Below are positions 1-8,446 of a stretch of 64,000 bases of DNA, in pieces. The translations under genes and the position numbers were made by a program. Numbering within the stretch: the first letter of the stretch is position 1; every line of letters starts with the position of its first letter. The DNA lies in assembly GCF_036039175.1 (NCBI RefSeq), contig NZ_JAYXKP010000001.1:434001-498000 (forward strand), in the 5' to 3' direction. Origin of the DNA: Marinilactibacillus sp036039175. GTDB taxonomy: Bacteria > Bacillota > Bacilli > Lactobacillales > Carnobacteriaceae_A. Below the pieces are notes generated by a model that ran no database searches, had not been told where the DNA came from, and was given only the letters and a program-made list of their open reading frames with translations.

Positions 1-557
1 GGCGAAGCTTTATTGTACCGCTCTTGAAACGCTTCTACAGTTCCGCCAATGAAGTCCAAAACTGGACTGGTTAATGGTTTTTGGCTATTATGAATAAGTA
101 GCATATGTTCTAGATCAGTTACCCCAGCGAGACTAATGACTTTTTCTATAGGTACCTTTAGCTCAATAGTTTCATCTGTGAATTTATCATTTGACGAGGC
201 CCATAATGCTAGATGACCCCCAGCTGAATGTCCTATCAAAGTTATTCCCTTAGTAAGCTCTAAATCGTATAAACTCTTTAATTGAGTAAGATGGTTAACA
301 GCTGCAATAATGTCCAAAAAAGTTCCCGGCCAACCGCCACCAATCTCTCCTACGCGTCTGTATTCAATGTTCCAGACAGCATATCCTCGCTTACTCAAAT
401 CCACTGCCAGGTCATTACTTTCATCCAATTGATATTTTGATTTCCAGAAACCTCCATGAATACTAACAATGACTGGCCAAGGGCCTGAAGTTTCAGGTAT
501 ATGTAATTCGCCAAACTGTGAAACATGTTCACCATATGTACTTTTAATTTTTTCCAT
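1..557 (-). CDS. alpha/beta hydrolase, C-terminus cut by window edge
   Basis: The reading frame starts at an ATG (557) behind a strong GGAGGAAAA ribosome site and stays open for 185 codons to the window edge. The protein carries an early HGGFW oxyanion motif (about residue 34) and a GHSAGGH nucleophile elbow (about residue 109), the signature of esterase/peptidase-type alpha/beta hydrolases. There is no signal peptide, so it is probably cytoplasmic. The substrate is unknown; the catalytic Asp and His would lie beyond the window. Kynurenine formamidase-like or carboxylesterase-like members share these motifs. Confidence 0.8.
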   Translation of the reverse strand, partial: MEKIKSTYGEHVSQFGELHIPETSGPWPVIVSIHGGFWKSKYQLDESNDLAVDLSKRGYAVWNIEYRRVGEIGGGWPGTFLDIIAAVNHLTQLKSLYDLELTKGITLIGHSAGGHLALWASSNDKFTDETIELKVPIEKVISLAGVTDLEHMLLIHNSQKPLTSPVLDFIGGTVEAFQERYNKAS

Positions 558-700
558 TTTTTCCTCCTCTAAAATAAATCAGTCATCAAAATTAAACCAA
601 AAAATTTTATTTTAATTTATATTTTTATCTCATTATAAACCAACTACTTCAGTTATTCTAACTCCTTATCAATAGAAATATTTTAGTCTAAAAACATCAA

Positions 701-738
701 AGACCACTTTCTCAAATAGAAATTTGAGAAAGTGGTCT
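701..738 (-). terminator. rho-independent terminator after ypsC
   Basis: A perfect 17-bp inverted repeat (701-717 and 722-738) with a 4-nt loop lies just downstream of the ypsC stop on the minus strand. The T-rich tail on that strand is modest (TTGATGTTTTTA). Confidence 0.75.
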
Positions 739-753
739 CTGTTTAACGCATTG

Positions 754-1896
754 TTATTTTCTTTTTCCCCAATATTGGAAATAATCTGTTCTAAGATATC
801 CATTATAGAGTTTTCGCTTCTTAGTAGCTCTTTCTCCGTAATGCGTTTCAAAGTCCAAATCACTTGTAATAATATATTTACTCCAAGTTTTAAGTGGTTT
901 GAAGGCTTTACCCATATCGCGATAAATTTGAGCTGCTTGTTCTGGATCACCCAAACGTTCCCCATAAGGAGGATTTGCTACAATTACACCGAATTCTTTA
1001 TCTGTTGTAAAATCCGCTACTTGCATTTGTTTGAATCTGACACTATGAGAAAGACCAGCTTCCATAGCATTTTCTTTCGCAATTTCAATCATACTATGGT
1101 CAATATCTGTACCAAGTATATCTAATTCTGCATCATAATCAGCTTGATCTTCAGCATCTTGTCTCACTTTTGCCCACATTTCTTTAGGCATCCAGTCCCA
1201 CTCTTCGCATAAGAACGAACGATTGAATCCAGGAGCGATATTGTGACCAATCAATGCTGCTTCAATGGCAATCGTACCTGATCCACATACTGGATCTACA
1301 AATGGACGATCTTTTCTCCAAGTTGTCAGCATAACTAGAGCTGCCGCCATATTTTCTTTAAGTGGTGCGCCACCTTTATCAGAACGATAACCACGCTTGA
1401 AAAGACTTGGTCCTGTTGTATCGATTGTTAGTAATACTTTATCTTTCAAAATCGATACTTCGATCGGAACTTTCGCGCCACTTTCTGGAAGCATTCCACT
1501 TCTGTGGTAAACGTCTTTTATCTTATCTGCAATAGCTTTGTTGACGATTCTCTGAACATCTGGCACACTGTAAAGCGTTGATTTATGAGACTTTCCAGAA
1601 ACCGGGAAAGCTGAATCAATTGACAAGAAATCATCCCATGGCAATGCTTTTGTTTGCTCAAACAAGTCATCAAATGTAGTAGCCTCAAACTCTCCAACAA
1701 TAATTTTGACTCGATCGGCTGTTCTTAACCACAAATTTGTTTTCGCAATATCTTCTTTTTCACCTTCAAAACGTGCACGGCTGTTTTCTATTTCAACCTT
1801 ATATCCCATATTTTTTAATTCTTTGCCAACTAGCGCTTCAATCCCACTAGCTGCTGTTGCTAAAAGTTTATACGTCAAGTTCATCCCTACTTTCAT
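754..1896 (-). CDS. ypsC: THUMP-domain 23S rRNA guanine-N2 methyltransferase (YpsC/RlmL-like)
   Basis: This SAM-dependent methyltransferase of the RlmL/YpsC family is expected to methylate a guanine (N2) of 23S rRNA. An N-terminal ferredoxin-like/THUMP region (about residues 8-160) precedes a Rossmann methyltransferase domain with DPVCGSGT (201-208) and the catalytic NPPYGERLG (308-316). The length (about 380 aa) is normal for the family. Start choice is uncertain: ATG at 1896 has little ribosome-site signal, while ATG at 1884 aligns better with relatives but has GTAGGG directly abutting it. Location downstream of rnpB and gpsB is the usual Firmicutes order. Confidence 0.9.
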   Translation of the reverse strand: MKVGMNLTYKLLATAASGIEALVGKELKNMGYKVEIENSRARFEGEKEDIAKTNLWLRTADRVKIIVGEFEATTFDDLFEQTKALPWDDFLSIDSAFPVSGKSHKSTLYSVPDVQRIVNKAIADKIKDVYHRSGMLPESGAKVPIEVSILKDKVLLTIDTTGPSLFKRGYRSDKGGAPLKENMAAALVMLTTWRKDRPFVDPVCGSGTIAIEAALIGHNIAPGFNRSFLCEEWDWMPKEMWAKVRQDAEDQADYDAELDILGTDIDHSMIEIAKENAMEAGLSHSVRFKQMQVADFTTDKEFGVIVANPPYGERLGDPEQAAQIYRDMGKAFKPLKTWSKYIITSDLDFETHYGERATKKRKLYNGYLRTDYFQYWGKRK

Positions 1897-1906
1897 TTAT
1901 TTTATT

Positions 1907-2335
1907 TTAAAGCATAGTTCCGATACTGACTGCGATTACCACAAGATATATGTAAGGCGCAATGTCAGAAATCTTTTTTCGTTCGACTAATTCTTTTGAA
2001 CTACTCGCTTTCAGTAACGTGAGCATACGAGCAATTAACTCGACTATTAATACAAATAACATCACAAGTATAAAATATCTCGTTATAGGTACGGTAATAT
2101 TCATCCATAAACTAATCAAAGTATAACCGAATAAGAGGACAAATTGAAATAATACTATTTTAATAACGACTTCTTTTTTCTTAGATAGTTTGTCCCCAAA
2201 CATGGTAGTCATCAAGTTTTCGGTCGCAACGGTTTGAGTTAATTTTTCAGACTTTGACTTAGCTCTGTTTATACAGATCATAATACCCATTAGCACACCA
2301 TACAGTACCATCGGAATAACAAAAAGTTCTTTCAT
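1907..2335 (-). CDS. small integral membrane protein, unknown function
   Basis: A 142-residue protein starting at ATG 2335, after GGAATCGAGGT. The longer open frame upstream runs into the rnpB terminator and is unlikely. It has one membrane segment at the N-terminus (residues about 2-20), two in the middle (about 55-95) and one at the C-terminus (about 122-140), with basic cytoplasmic linkers. I do not recognise a family. It lies between rnpB and ypsC, 10 bp before ypsC, so it may be co-transcribed with ypsC. Confidence 0.75.
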   Translation of the reverse strand: MKELFVIPMVLYGVLMGIMICINRAKSKSEKLTQTVATENLMTTMFGDKLSKKKEVVIKIVLFQFVLLFGYTLISLWMNITVPITRYFILVMLFVLIVELIARMLTLLKASSSKELVERKKISDIAPYIYLVVIAVSIGTML

Positions 2336-2377
2336 ACCTCGATTCCTTTCATCCATACATAAAAATGCAAAAAATAA

Positions 2378-2399
2378 ATCCTCCCTATTCGGGGAGGAT
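2378..2399 (-). terminator. terminator downstream of rnpB
   Basis: An 8-bp GC-rich stem (2378-2385 / 2392-2399) is followed on the minus strand by TTATTTTTT. A second, longer hairpin without a T-run lies at 2431-2459, between this and the RNase P RNA 3' end. Confidence 0.75.
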
Positions 2400-2471
2400 A
2401 GCTCCTGAATCAAAATGATGTTTGTTTATCTAGCAGCTTCTCAAAAAGAAAAGCCGCTACACATCATAAAC

Positions 2472-2868
2472 AAATGTGCAAATCACTATAAGCCATGTTC
2501 TGTCTAGAGAAAATGATCAGGCCATTTTCTCAGAGATAATCATCTGTCTGCAATTTAAAATTGCCTCTTCCCTCTGTTCATTTCCAGGAGAAAAGTGCCC
2601 CTACCATAAGTTTGGGTTGCTCACTCGAGGGGTTTACCGCGTTCCACCAGTAGCGTTTCCCCTACTGCTTCGTCACTGTGGCACTTTCAAGAATACTCAA
2701 GCATAGCCTAGGCCTTAGCTCTTTTTTCTGCCGTCATCTACTCGTAAGAATAGAGCCGTAGCTTATTTTTTCGCTACGCACGAACACTACAAACATCTCA
2801 GTTTGTGTGAGCATGGACTTTCCTCACATTGTTTAAAACAACGTGCGATTATCCATGATTTGCACATT
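2472..2868 (-). ncRNA. rnpB: RNase P RNA, Bacillus type (class B)
   Basis: The catalytic RNA of RNase P, which matures tRNA 5' ends. Read on the minus strand it contains the universal 5' block GAGGAAAGTCCATGCTC and the conserved 3' block ACAGAACATGGCTTATA. The terminal P1 helix is visible: GTGCAAATCA starting at 2865 pairs with GATTTGCAC ending at 2476. The roughly 395-nt length and the GTAGTGTTCGTGC block fit type B. It sits between gpsB and ypsC as in other Firmicutes. Ends are approximate within a few bases. Confidence 0.95.
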
Positions 2869-2879
2869 TATTTAACTTT

Positions 2880-3197
2880 CTACTCGTCGTCCAGTTTAGA
2901 ACCGAATACATGTCTTTCAAGATTAGATAGTCTTTTAAGAATATCAAAGTTTGTAACAGATGAACCATTTGAGTTCTGACCTTGTGGTTTAGCTGCGACT
3001 TGTTTAGAAAATTCGTCTAACTTATCCATTAAGCGGTCATTTTCTGTTTTCAACTGACTGATTTCGCTTTGGAAAGATTCATAATCACGGATCACGACAT
3101 CCAGAAATTCATCTACTTCAGTCTGGTTATATCCGCGCATAGTTGTTTTAAAGTCTTTTTCAACAATCTCTTTTTGAGTTAATTCTCTATTCATCAT
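2880..3197 (-). CDS. gpsB: cell division regulator GpsB
   Basis: GpsB is a DivIVA-like membrane-associated coiled-coil protein that coordinates PBP1 and other wall synthases between septal and lateral growth. The N-terminal DivIVA-type region shows KDFKTTMRGYNQTEVDEFLD (about residues 15-34), followed by a coiled coil (35-68), a polar linker and a C-terminal segment with NFDILKRLSNLERHVFG (83-99) typical of the family. The 105-aa length is usual. It starts at ATG 3197 or 3194 after AGGGGTG. Its binding partner PBP1A is encoded 1.5 kb away. Confidence 0.95.
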   Translation of the reverse strand: MMNRELTQKEIVEKDFKTTMRGYNQTEVDEFLDVVIRDYESFQSEISQLKTENDRLMDKLDEFSKQVAAKPQGQNSNGSSVTNFDILKRLSNLERHVFGSKLDDE

Positions 3198-3313
3198 TTT
3201 TGCACCCCTAGTTCCTCGGTTACTTTTAACCTATTTAAGGTAAATCTTGTATAAAAAAGTGAAATCTGTCACTTTGTAATCTAATTGTACCAAATTATCA
3301 GAATAAATAAAAG

Positions 3314-3868
3314 CTAGCTTTCAAAATGATTTTCTTCATAGTCTGTTACGAAGGACTGAAGTTCGTCAAATTCAATAAAATCTATCTCATATGTGTGACT
3401 CTCTTTGTAGCCATTTATCATGTCTAGTAAGAACTTTGGCTTACCTTCCTTCTCTGAATCATAAAAAAGCAAACAACCTTCAGTATGATCAATAAGAAAT
3501 TGTTGATTCCCTTTTAATTGCGAAGGATTCTGGTAAGGTTGGCTAGAAGTAAAGTTGCTGTAGTCTGCTTTAGCGATAACCTGGTCAAAAACGGCTCTAT
3601 TGCCTTCTTTCCAATTTTCAGCATATCCTGCATGCGGCAGCAAGACACCCAATTTAATATCATAAGTTTCTCTTAACTCGATGACGATTTCCCCCATCCA
3701 GAGTTCTGTACCTAATTGAGCACTAATCAGGACCCATTCTAATCCAGTATCAATATATTCAAGTAGACGAGATTTAAAGTATGCCTTTATATAAAAAAGC
3801 TTAGGATCTTTATCATTGAATATACCAAGTTCATAAGATCTATAGCCACTTACGTATAAATTTTTGAT
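3314..3868 (-). CDS. ypsA: YpsA, SLOG-fold DUF1273 protein, apparent ATC start
   Basis: YpsA is a SLOG-superfamily (putative nucleotide-binding) protein linked to cell division in Firmicutes and normally encoded beside gpsB. The frame continues upstream of the first ATG (3697) to give YVSGYRSYELGIF, LEWVLISAQLGTELW and a C-terminal half with PYQNPSQLKGNQQFLID, all aligned with the family. In this frame a TGA lies at 3877-3875 and there is no ATG/GTG/TTG before the conserved region. ATC at 3868 gives a protein (MKNLYVSGYR) exactly the family length, with AAAGGTG about 7 nt upstream. The alternative is a one-base insertion in the A-run next to a GTG at 3878. Confidence 0.85.
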   Translation of the reverse strand: MKNLYVSGYRSYELGIFNDKDPKLFYIKAYFKSRLLEYIDTGLEWVLISAQLGTELWMGEIVIELRETYDIKLGVLLPHAGYAENWKEGNRAVFDQVIAKADYSNFTSSQPYQNPSQLKGNQQFLIDHTEGCLLFYDSEKEGKPKFLLDMINGYKESHTYEIDFIEFDELQSFVTDYEENHFES

Positions 3869-3949
3869 AAATTTTCACACCTTTCTTCCCAAACCGTTCA
3901 TTTGTTTGGTATTATACTAGTTGATCACTCTTAAAGGAGCGTGAGCACA

Positions 3950-4576
3950 ATGAATATTAAGTATCCTAACGGTCAGTCTTATCAGGTTAATGTTGACAAA
4001 GTACAAGCAAAAAAGCAAGTGAAAACTAAAAAAACGACTTATAGTAACCGTGGTATGACATTGGAAAATGATCTTAATGTGACCAATGAACAATACTTAG
4101 CGAAAGGTTTGGCTGTTATTCATAAAAAGCCCATTCCTATCCAAGTGGTTAACGTAAATTATCCTAAAAGAAGTGCTGCCAAAATCACGGAAGCCTATTA
4201 CCAAAAAGCTTCAACAACAGATTATAACGGTGTTTACAAGGGATTTTATTTGGACTTTGAAGCTAAAGAAACGAAAAACAAAACGAGTTTCCCCTTGAAG
4301 AACTTCCATGAACATCAGATTCTTCATATGAAAGCCTGCTGTGACCAGAAAGCGATTTGTTTTATTCTTTTGAGGTTTAGTTCGTTGAATCGTGTGTTTG
4401 TCCTACCTTTCGAAAAACTGAACTGGTGGTGGAATCAGCAATCTGAAGAAAAAGGGAAAAAATCGATTCCTTTAAAACAAATTGAATTAGAAGGCATAGA
4501 AATAAACTACGGATTCTCACCGCGTCTCCCTTATCTCGACGCGGTTGATCAAATGATCCAGTCAAACATTTCTTAA
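3950..4576 (+). CDS. recU: Holliday junction resolvase RecU
   Basis: RecU is the Firmicutes Holliday-junction endonuclease for recombination and chromosome segregation. It begins NIKYPNGQSYQVN and contains NRGMTLENDLNVTNEQYL (about residues 36-53), then the nuclease core GVYKGFYLDFEAKET with the catalytic E-x-K and SFPLKNFHEHQI. ATG 3950 is chosen because AAAGGAG is well spaced from it; the in-frame GTG at 3941 is too close to that site. The 208-aa length is normal. It is the first gene of the recU-PBP1A pair, divergent from ypsA. Confidence 0.95.
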   Translation: MNIKYPNGQSYQVNVDKVQAKKQVKTKKTTYSNRGMTLENDLNVTNEQYLAKGLAVIHKKPIPIQVVNVNYPKRSAAKITEAYYQKASTTDYNGVYKGFYLDFEAKETKNKTSFPLKNFHEHQILHMKACCDQKAICFILLRFSSLNRVFVLPFEKLNWWWNQQSEEKGKKSIPLKQIELEGIEINYGFSPRLPYLDAVDQMIQSNIS

Positions 4577-4700
4577 TAATTCTTCTGTATAGTGACACTA
4601 AAGCTTTAGGTATTTTGCAAAATCCGACAAGCATCAAGATAGATTATAACCATTATTTTGGATGCTTCAATGAACATTTCGAACAGTAAAGGAGAAACTT

Positions 4701-7406
4701 ATGTCTGATCAAAACATGTCTCGTACACAAAACAAGCAGAAAAATAAACAATCTAAAAAACAGAATAAAAAACAGCCAAAGAAAACAGTAAAAAAGAAAT
4801 CTTGGTTTAAGAGAATTCTTCTTTCTTTAGTCTTACTATTTCTTTTAGCTATTGTTGCCGGGGGTGGACTTTTCGCTTATTACGCATCCAGTGCCCCAGA
4901 AATTACCAATGAAAACTTAAACGGAGATTTCTCAACCGACCTTCTAGCCACTAACGGTGAAGTCTTTTATACACTAGGTGCAGAAAATCGGGACTATGCT
5001 TCCGCAGAAGATTATCCAGAAGTCATGAAAGAAGCAATGACTGCGATCGAAGATCAAAACTTCTATAATCACTTTGGTATCGATCCAATTGGTATTGCGC
5101 GAGCAGCTGTAGGCTTCGTTACCAATAGAGGACGTATTTCCGGTGGTGGTAGTACCTTGACTCAGCAATTGGTCAAACTTTCTGTGTTCTCAACAGCTAG
5201 AGAAGATCAAACACTAAGAAGAAAAGCTCAAGAAGCATGGCTAGCAATTCAACTTGAACGCGAACTATCTAAAGAACAAATCCTTACATTATATATGAAC
5301 AAAATTAATTTAGGTGGTAATGTTTACGGTATCTCTACTGCTGCTGAAGAATATTATGATAAGCCCGTCTCTGAACTAGAAGTTCAAGAAGCAGCGCTTT
5401 TTGCTGGAATGGCTCAAGCCCCCAACCGTTATAATCCTTATGTAGATCCTGAAGCAGCTGAAAATCGTCGTAACGTTGTACTGAATGTCATGCGAGATGA
5501 AGGCCATATTACTGCTCAAGAAGCAGAAACAGCTAAGGCGATCCCTGTTACTGAAGGATTGAAAGATCGTACGGAAGAAGAACAAAATAATCAAGTATTT
5601 GATAGTTATCTAGTTGAAGTATTAGATGAAACTAGAAGAAAAACCGGTTTGGATCCACAAACTGCCGGATTAACCATTCAAACAAACATTGATATGGAAG
5701 CACAACAAGCCGCATTTGATATAGCGAACACAAATGACTATGTTGCTTTCCCAGATGACGAGCTGCAAACAGCGATATCTTTAATTGACGTTAATACAGG
5801 ACAAGTAAAAGCACTTGTCGGAGGTCGTTTACAAGAAGGTCAACTACTCACAAATAGAACAACCCATACCGATCGACCAACTGGTTCGACTATTAAACCA
5901 TTAACCACTTATGGCCCGGCTATTGAATCTAATCAATTCTCGACGTACCACCAATTAATGGATGAAGAATGGAATTATCCTGATGGCTCACCACTGAGAA
6001 ACTATGATGGTCGCTATAAAGGACAAATCAGTATGCGTGAGGCTTTGGTCGATTCACGAAATATCCCAACCGCTCGATTGTTCACTGAAGAGTTGGAAAT
6101 GTCGGATATCAAACAGTTTTTAACAAGTGTGGGTATAGATCCTGCGGAGATTTCTGATTCTTCTGAACCTGTTCCTTCAAATGCTATTAGTGGAAAGATT
6201 TCCGGTTTGCAACTAGCGGGCGCATACTCCGCTTTTGCTAATGGCGGAAATCACACAGAACCTTATACGGTTTCTAAAGTTACCACTCAAGATGGACAAG
6301 AAATTAATTTAACTCCTGAAACAAACAAAGCGATGTCTGATTATACGGCTTATATGGTAACGGATATGTTAAAAGATGTTGCTGAAAATTACAATAGTAC
6401 AGTCGGCATTCCTGGTGTACCTCAAGCAGGGAAAACAGGAACGACAAACTATCCCACTGACAAGGTTGAAGAACTAAATATTCCTTCAGATGCAGTTCCC
6501 GACTCATGGTATGTTGGCTATACTTCTAATTACTCGCTATCTGTCTGGACTGGTTATGACAAGCAATATGAACCAGGCAACTGGTTGAGCAACAATGATG
6601 GAACAAGACAATTGCCTAGAGACATCTATCAAGCTTTGATGAGCCAAGTTTCTCAAGGTTTAGATAATACGGACTGGACTAAACCCTCTTCTGTCTCTGA
6701 AGTTAGAGTTGAAGCAGGTTCTAACCCAGCTAAATTACCTGGACCAAATACACCAACGAGTTCAATTGTAACGGAGTTATTTGTAGCTGGTACTGAACCG
6801 TCTTCTGTCTCGACTTCATTTGGTGAAGAATTATCTGCACCAAGTGGACTAAGCGCAAGCTATAATGAAGAAGCTAACGAAGTCACCATTAATTGGAACG
6901 ACTATCAGTTAACAAATGAAGAAGAAACACTTGCTTATCTTCTAACTGTAAATGGTCAAGAGATTACTACGGGCGATACATCTTATACAGTTTCTGAACC
7001 AGATCCTGGAACGATGCAAATCAGTCTTTCTGTTCAGGCATACGGTAAAACTGGACCTGCCGCTACAACGACCCTTACAATTTCGGAAGTTGAGGAAGAA
7101 GAGCCGGAGGAAGAAGAAGAAGAACCTGAAGAGCCTGAGGCAGATACTGAAGAACCTGTTGAAGAAGAAGAGGATACCGAGGAAGACACTGAAGACGTTC
7201 CCGATCCTCAAGATGATGATGCTGAGCCAGAAGAACCCGCTGATAATGGTGGAAATAATAACCAAAATAACGGCAATAACGGGAACAATGGAAATAACGG
7301 AAACGATAATAATAACTCGGGGAATAATGGTAATAATAACGATGATTCTGATGATGAGGAAGATACTACTACTACCCCATCCGAAGAAGATTCAGAGAAT
7401 GAGTAA
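4701..7406 (+). CDS. ponA: class A penicillin-binding protein PBP1A
   Basis: A bifunctional peptidoglycan synthase anchored in the membrane. A lysine-rich cytoplasmic tail and one membrane helix (about 37-60) precede the GT51 glycosyltransferase with EDQNFYNHFG (117-126) and GGSTLTQQLVK. The transpeptidase has TGSTIKP (serine 396), SRN (452-454) and KTGTT (578-582). A fibronectin-III-like module (about 735-820) is followed by an 80-residue tail of Glu/Asp repeats, then Asn/Gly-rich sequence. The start follows AAAGGAGAAACTT. It is paired with recU, as in Bacillus and enterococci; GpsB is its expected regulator. Confidence 0.96.
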   Translation: MSDQNMSRTQNKQKNKQSKKQNKKQPKKTVKKKSWFKRILLSLVLLFLLAIVAGGGLFAYYASSAPEITNENLNGDFSTDLLATNGEVFYTLGAENRDYASAEDYPEVMKEAMTAIEDQNFYNHFGIDPIGIARAAVGFVTNRGRISGGGSTLTQQLVKLSVFSTAREDQTLRRKAQEAWLAIQLERELSKEQILTLYMNKINLGGNVYGISTAAEEYYDKPVSELEVQEAALFAGMAQAPNRYNPYVDPEAAENRRNVVLNVMRDEGHITAQEAETAKAIPVTEGLKDRTEEEQNNQVFDSYLVEVLDETRRKTGLDPQTAGLTIQTNIDMEAQQAAFDIANTNDYVAFPDDELQTAISLIDVNTGQVKALVGGRLQEGQLLTNRTTHTDRPTGSTIKPLTTYGPAIESNQFSTYHQLMDEEWNYPDGSPLRNYDGRYKGQISMREALVDSRNIPTARLFTEELEMSDIKQFLTSVGIDPAEISDSSEPVPSNAISGKISGLQLAGAYSAFANGGNHTEPYTVSKVTTQDGQEINLTPETNKAMSDYTAYMVTDMLKDVAENYNSTVGIPGVPQAGKTGTTNYPTDKVEELNIPSDAVPDSWYVGYTSNYSLSVWTGYDKQYEPGNWLSNNDGTRQLPRDIYQALMSQVSQGLDNTDWTKPSSVSEVRVEAGSNPAKLPGPNTPTSSIVTELFVAGTEPSSVSTSFGEELSAPSGLSASYNEEANEVTINWNDYQLTNEEETLAYLLTVNGQEITTGDTSYTVSEPDPGTMQISLSVQAYGKTGPAATTTLTISEVEEEEPEEEEEEPEEPEADTEEPVEEEEDTEEDTEDVPDPQDDDAEPEEPADNGGNNNQNNGNNGNNGNNGNDNNNSGNNGNNNDDSDDEEDTTTTPSEEDSENE

Positions 7407-7410
7407 ACAA

Positions 7411-7440
7411 AAAGGTAGCCCGAGGGCTACCTTTTTTCGT
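7411..7440. terminator. bidirectional terminator after PBP1A
   Basis: An 11-bp stem (7411-7421 / 7424-7434) with flanking A and T runs. It ends PBP1A on the plus strand and overlaps the 3' end of the small minus-strand gene that stops at 7427. Confidence 0.85.
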
Positions 7441-7624
7441 CTTCTTCAGTTGAATCTTTAAACAATGATTTTCCGTGTAGTGCTTTTATTGCTAAAAAAA
7501 TGGTCCAAAGTCCACATAGAAAACCTATTCCGCCTATAATAGGATCAAGGAAAAAGGCGTATCCACCTAGTAGAACTAAAAGAATTCCAATACCTAACAT
7601 CAATTTGCTTTTATTTTTGCTCAT
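7427..7624 (-). CDS. small two-helix membrane protein
   Basis: A 65-aa protein with a basic N-terminus, two hydrophobic segments (about 9-26 and 28-47) separated by DPIIGG, and a charged tail KDSTEEDEKR. I do not recognise a family. It is convergent with PBP1A and its 3' end lies in the shared terminator. The start at 7624 follows an AGAGAGAAAG purine stretch. Confidence 0.6.
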   Translation of the reverse strand: MSKNKSKLMLGIGILLVLLGGYAFFLDPIIGGIGFLCGLWTIFLAIKALHGKSLFKDSTEEDEKR

Positions 7625-7730
7625 CTTTATCTTTCTCTCTTTAAATTACTATATTTTTATTTCGAATAATTTAATACTAAACGATTTAGAATCAGATTTC
7701 AACAAACTCATCCATTAGAATTCTTAAGCA

Positions 7731-7783
7731 TTGACTTTAACCGAACGTTTGTTTATAATTTTAATATAAACAAACGTTCGGTT
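7731..7783 (+). promoter_or_regulatory. sigma-A promoter overlapped by two LexA-like boxes in a perfect palindrome
   Basis: TTGACT (7731-7736), a 17-bp spacer and TATAAT (7754-7759) make a strong sigma-A promoter. A perfect 19-bp inverted repeat (7739-7757 and 7765-7783) covers the spacer and -10. Each arm carries a LexA/DinR-like site with one mismatch to GAAC-N4-GTTC (GAACGTTTGTTT at 7743-7754; AAACAAACGTTC at 7768-7779). A consensus box in an identically built promoter at 13,068 supports the LexA reading; a TetR-type operator is the alternative. Confidence 0.7.
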
Positions 7784-7808
7784 ACTATATAATTACGGAG
7801 GGTTTTAT

Positions 7809-8123
7809 ATGAATGTCATCATGACTGAAGGATATGTGGTTTCAGAAGAAATTAAAGTGCTTAAAACAACCGATGCTATCCCCTTATGCAGATTCACTTT
7901 CTCTACGTCTACACACAAACTCAACTGCCTGATTACAGGAAAACAGGCCTATGCTTTTCTTTACGAAGTTGAAAAAGATACACGTCTTTCACTGACTGGT
8001 AGGATTAATAGTAGAAACCAGTTCGTTGTATTGAATTATGACGTACTAGCAAAGCCTTCTTATTTTGGACAGATTTTCAATTACAAAGGTCACCGTCTCC
8101 CCTTCGCAAAAAGTAGACAATAA
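7809..8123 (+). CDS. small OB-fold-like (SSB-like) protein, predicted SOS-controlled
   Basis: A 104-aa protein starting after GGAGGGTTTTAT. Its layout (MTEGYVVSE, IPLCRFTFSTS, ITGKQAYAFLYEVEKDTRLSLTGRI) resembles the beta-strand pattern of single-stranded DNA-binding proteins: strand, CxF strand, long helix, then LSLTGR strand. It is shorter than a normal SSB and lacks the acidic tail. The assignment is by pattern only. The promoter with two LexA-like boxes would fit a DNA-repair role. It ends at a bidirectional terminator shared with the tRNA operon. Confidence 0.65.
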   Translation: MNVIMTEGYVVSEEIKVLKTTDAIPLCRFTFSTSTHKLNCLITGKQAYAFLYEVEKDTRLSLTGRINSRNQFVVLNYDVLAKPSYFGQIFNYKGHRLPFAKSRQ

Positions 8124-8158
8124 AAAAACGATATCTCTAATTGAGATATCGTTTTTTT
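8122..8158. terminator. bidirectional terminator between OB-fold gene and tRNA operon
   Basis: A perfect 16-bp stem (8122-8137 / 8143-8158) with A7 and T7 ends can stop transcription from both sides: the plus-strand gene and the minus-strand tRNA operon. Confidence 0.85.
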
Positions 8159-8164
8159 CATTAC

Positions 8165-8236
8165 TGGGCTACCAGGATTCGAACCTGGGGAATGACGGGA
8201 TCAAAACCCGCTGCCTTACCGCTTGGCTATAGCCCA
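8165..8236 (-). tRNA. tRNA-Gln(TTG)
   Basis: Cloverleaf with acceptor TGGGCTA/TAGCCCA and anticodon TTG in the loop TTTTGAT. It is the last tRNA of the five-gene minus-strand operon; CCA is not encoded. Confidence 0.95.
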
Positions 8237-8245
8237 AAAATCAAA

Positions 8246-8320
8246 GGGCGACTGATGGGGTTCGAACCCACGAATGCCGAGACCACAACCCGGTGCGTTA
8301 ACCACTTCGCCACAATCGCC
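8246..8320 (-). tRNA. tRNA-His(GTG)
   Basis: Cloverleaf with anticodon GTG. The 5' end carries the additional G that pairs with the 3' C, the histidine identity element. It lies between tRNA-Trp and tRNA-Gln. Confidence 0.95.
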
Positions 8321-8339
8321 ATAATATTTAATTGAACCA

Positions 8340-8410
8340 CAGGGGTAGTAGGAATCGAACCCACATCGATGGTTTTGGAGACCATTGTTCTACCGTTAAA
8401 CTATACCCCT
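8340..8410 (-). tRNA. tRNA-Trp(CCA)
   Basis: Cloverleaf with acceptor AGGGGTA/TACCCCT, discriminator G, and anticodon CCA in TCTCCAAAA. Confidence 0.95.
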
Positions 8411-8446
8411 ATCCTCTTGTTAAATCAAGAGCTCTTCTGCTCTGCA

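Noticed and set aside
2476..2706. Plus-strand open frame of 76 aa
   Set aside because: It lies wholly inside the RNase P RNA on the opposite strand and has no ribosome site.
3890..3950. Divergent promoter pair between ypsA and recU
   Set aside because: A TATAAT-like element exists on the minus strand, but no convincing -35 at correct spacing was found on either strand.
6952..7461. Plus-strand open frame of 169 aa, Lys/Arg/Ile-rich
   Set aside because: It is a shadow frame of the acidic, repetitive PBP1A tail; GAA-rich codons read in another frame as AAG/AGA.
8141..8335. Plus-strand open frame of 64 aa
   Set aside because: It covers antisense of tRNA-Gln and tRNA-His.
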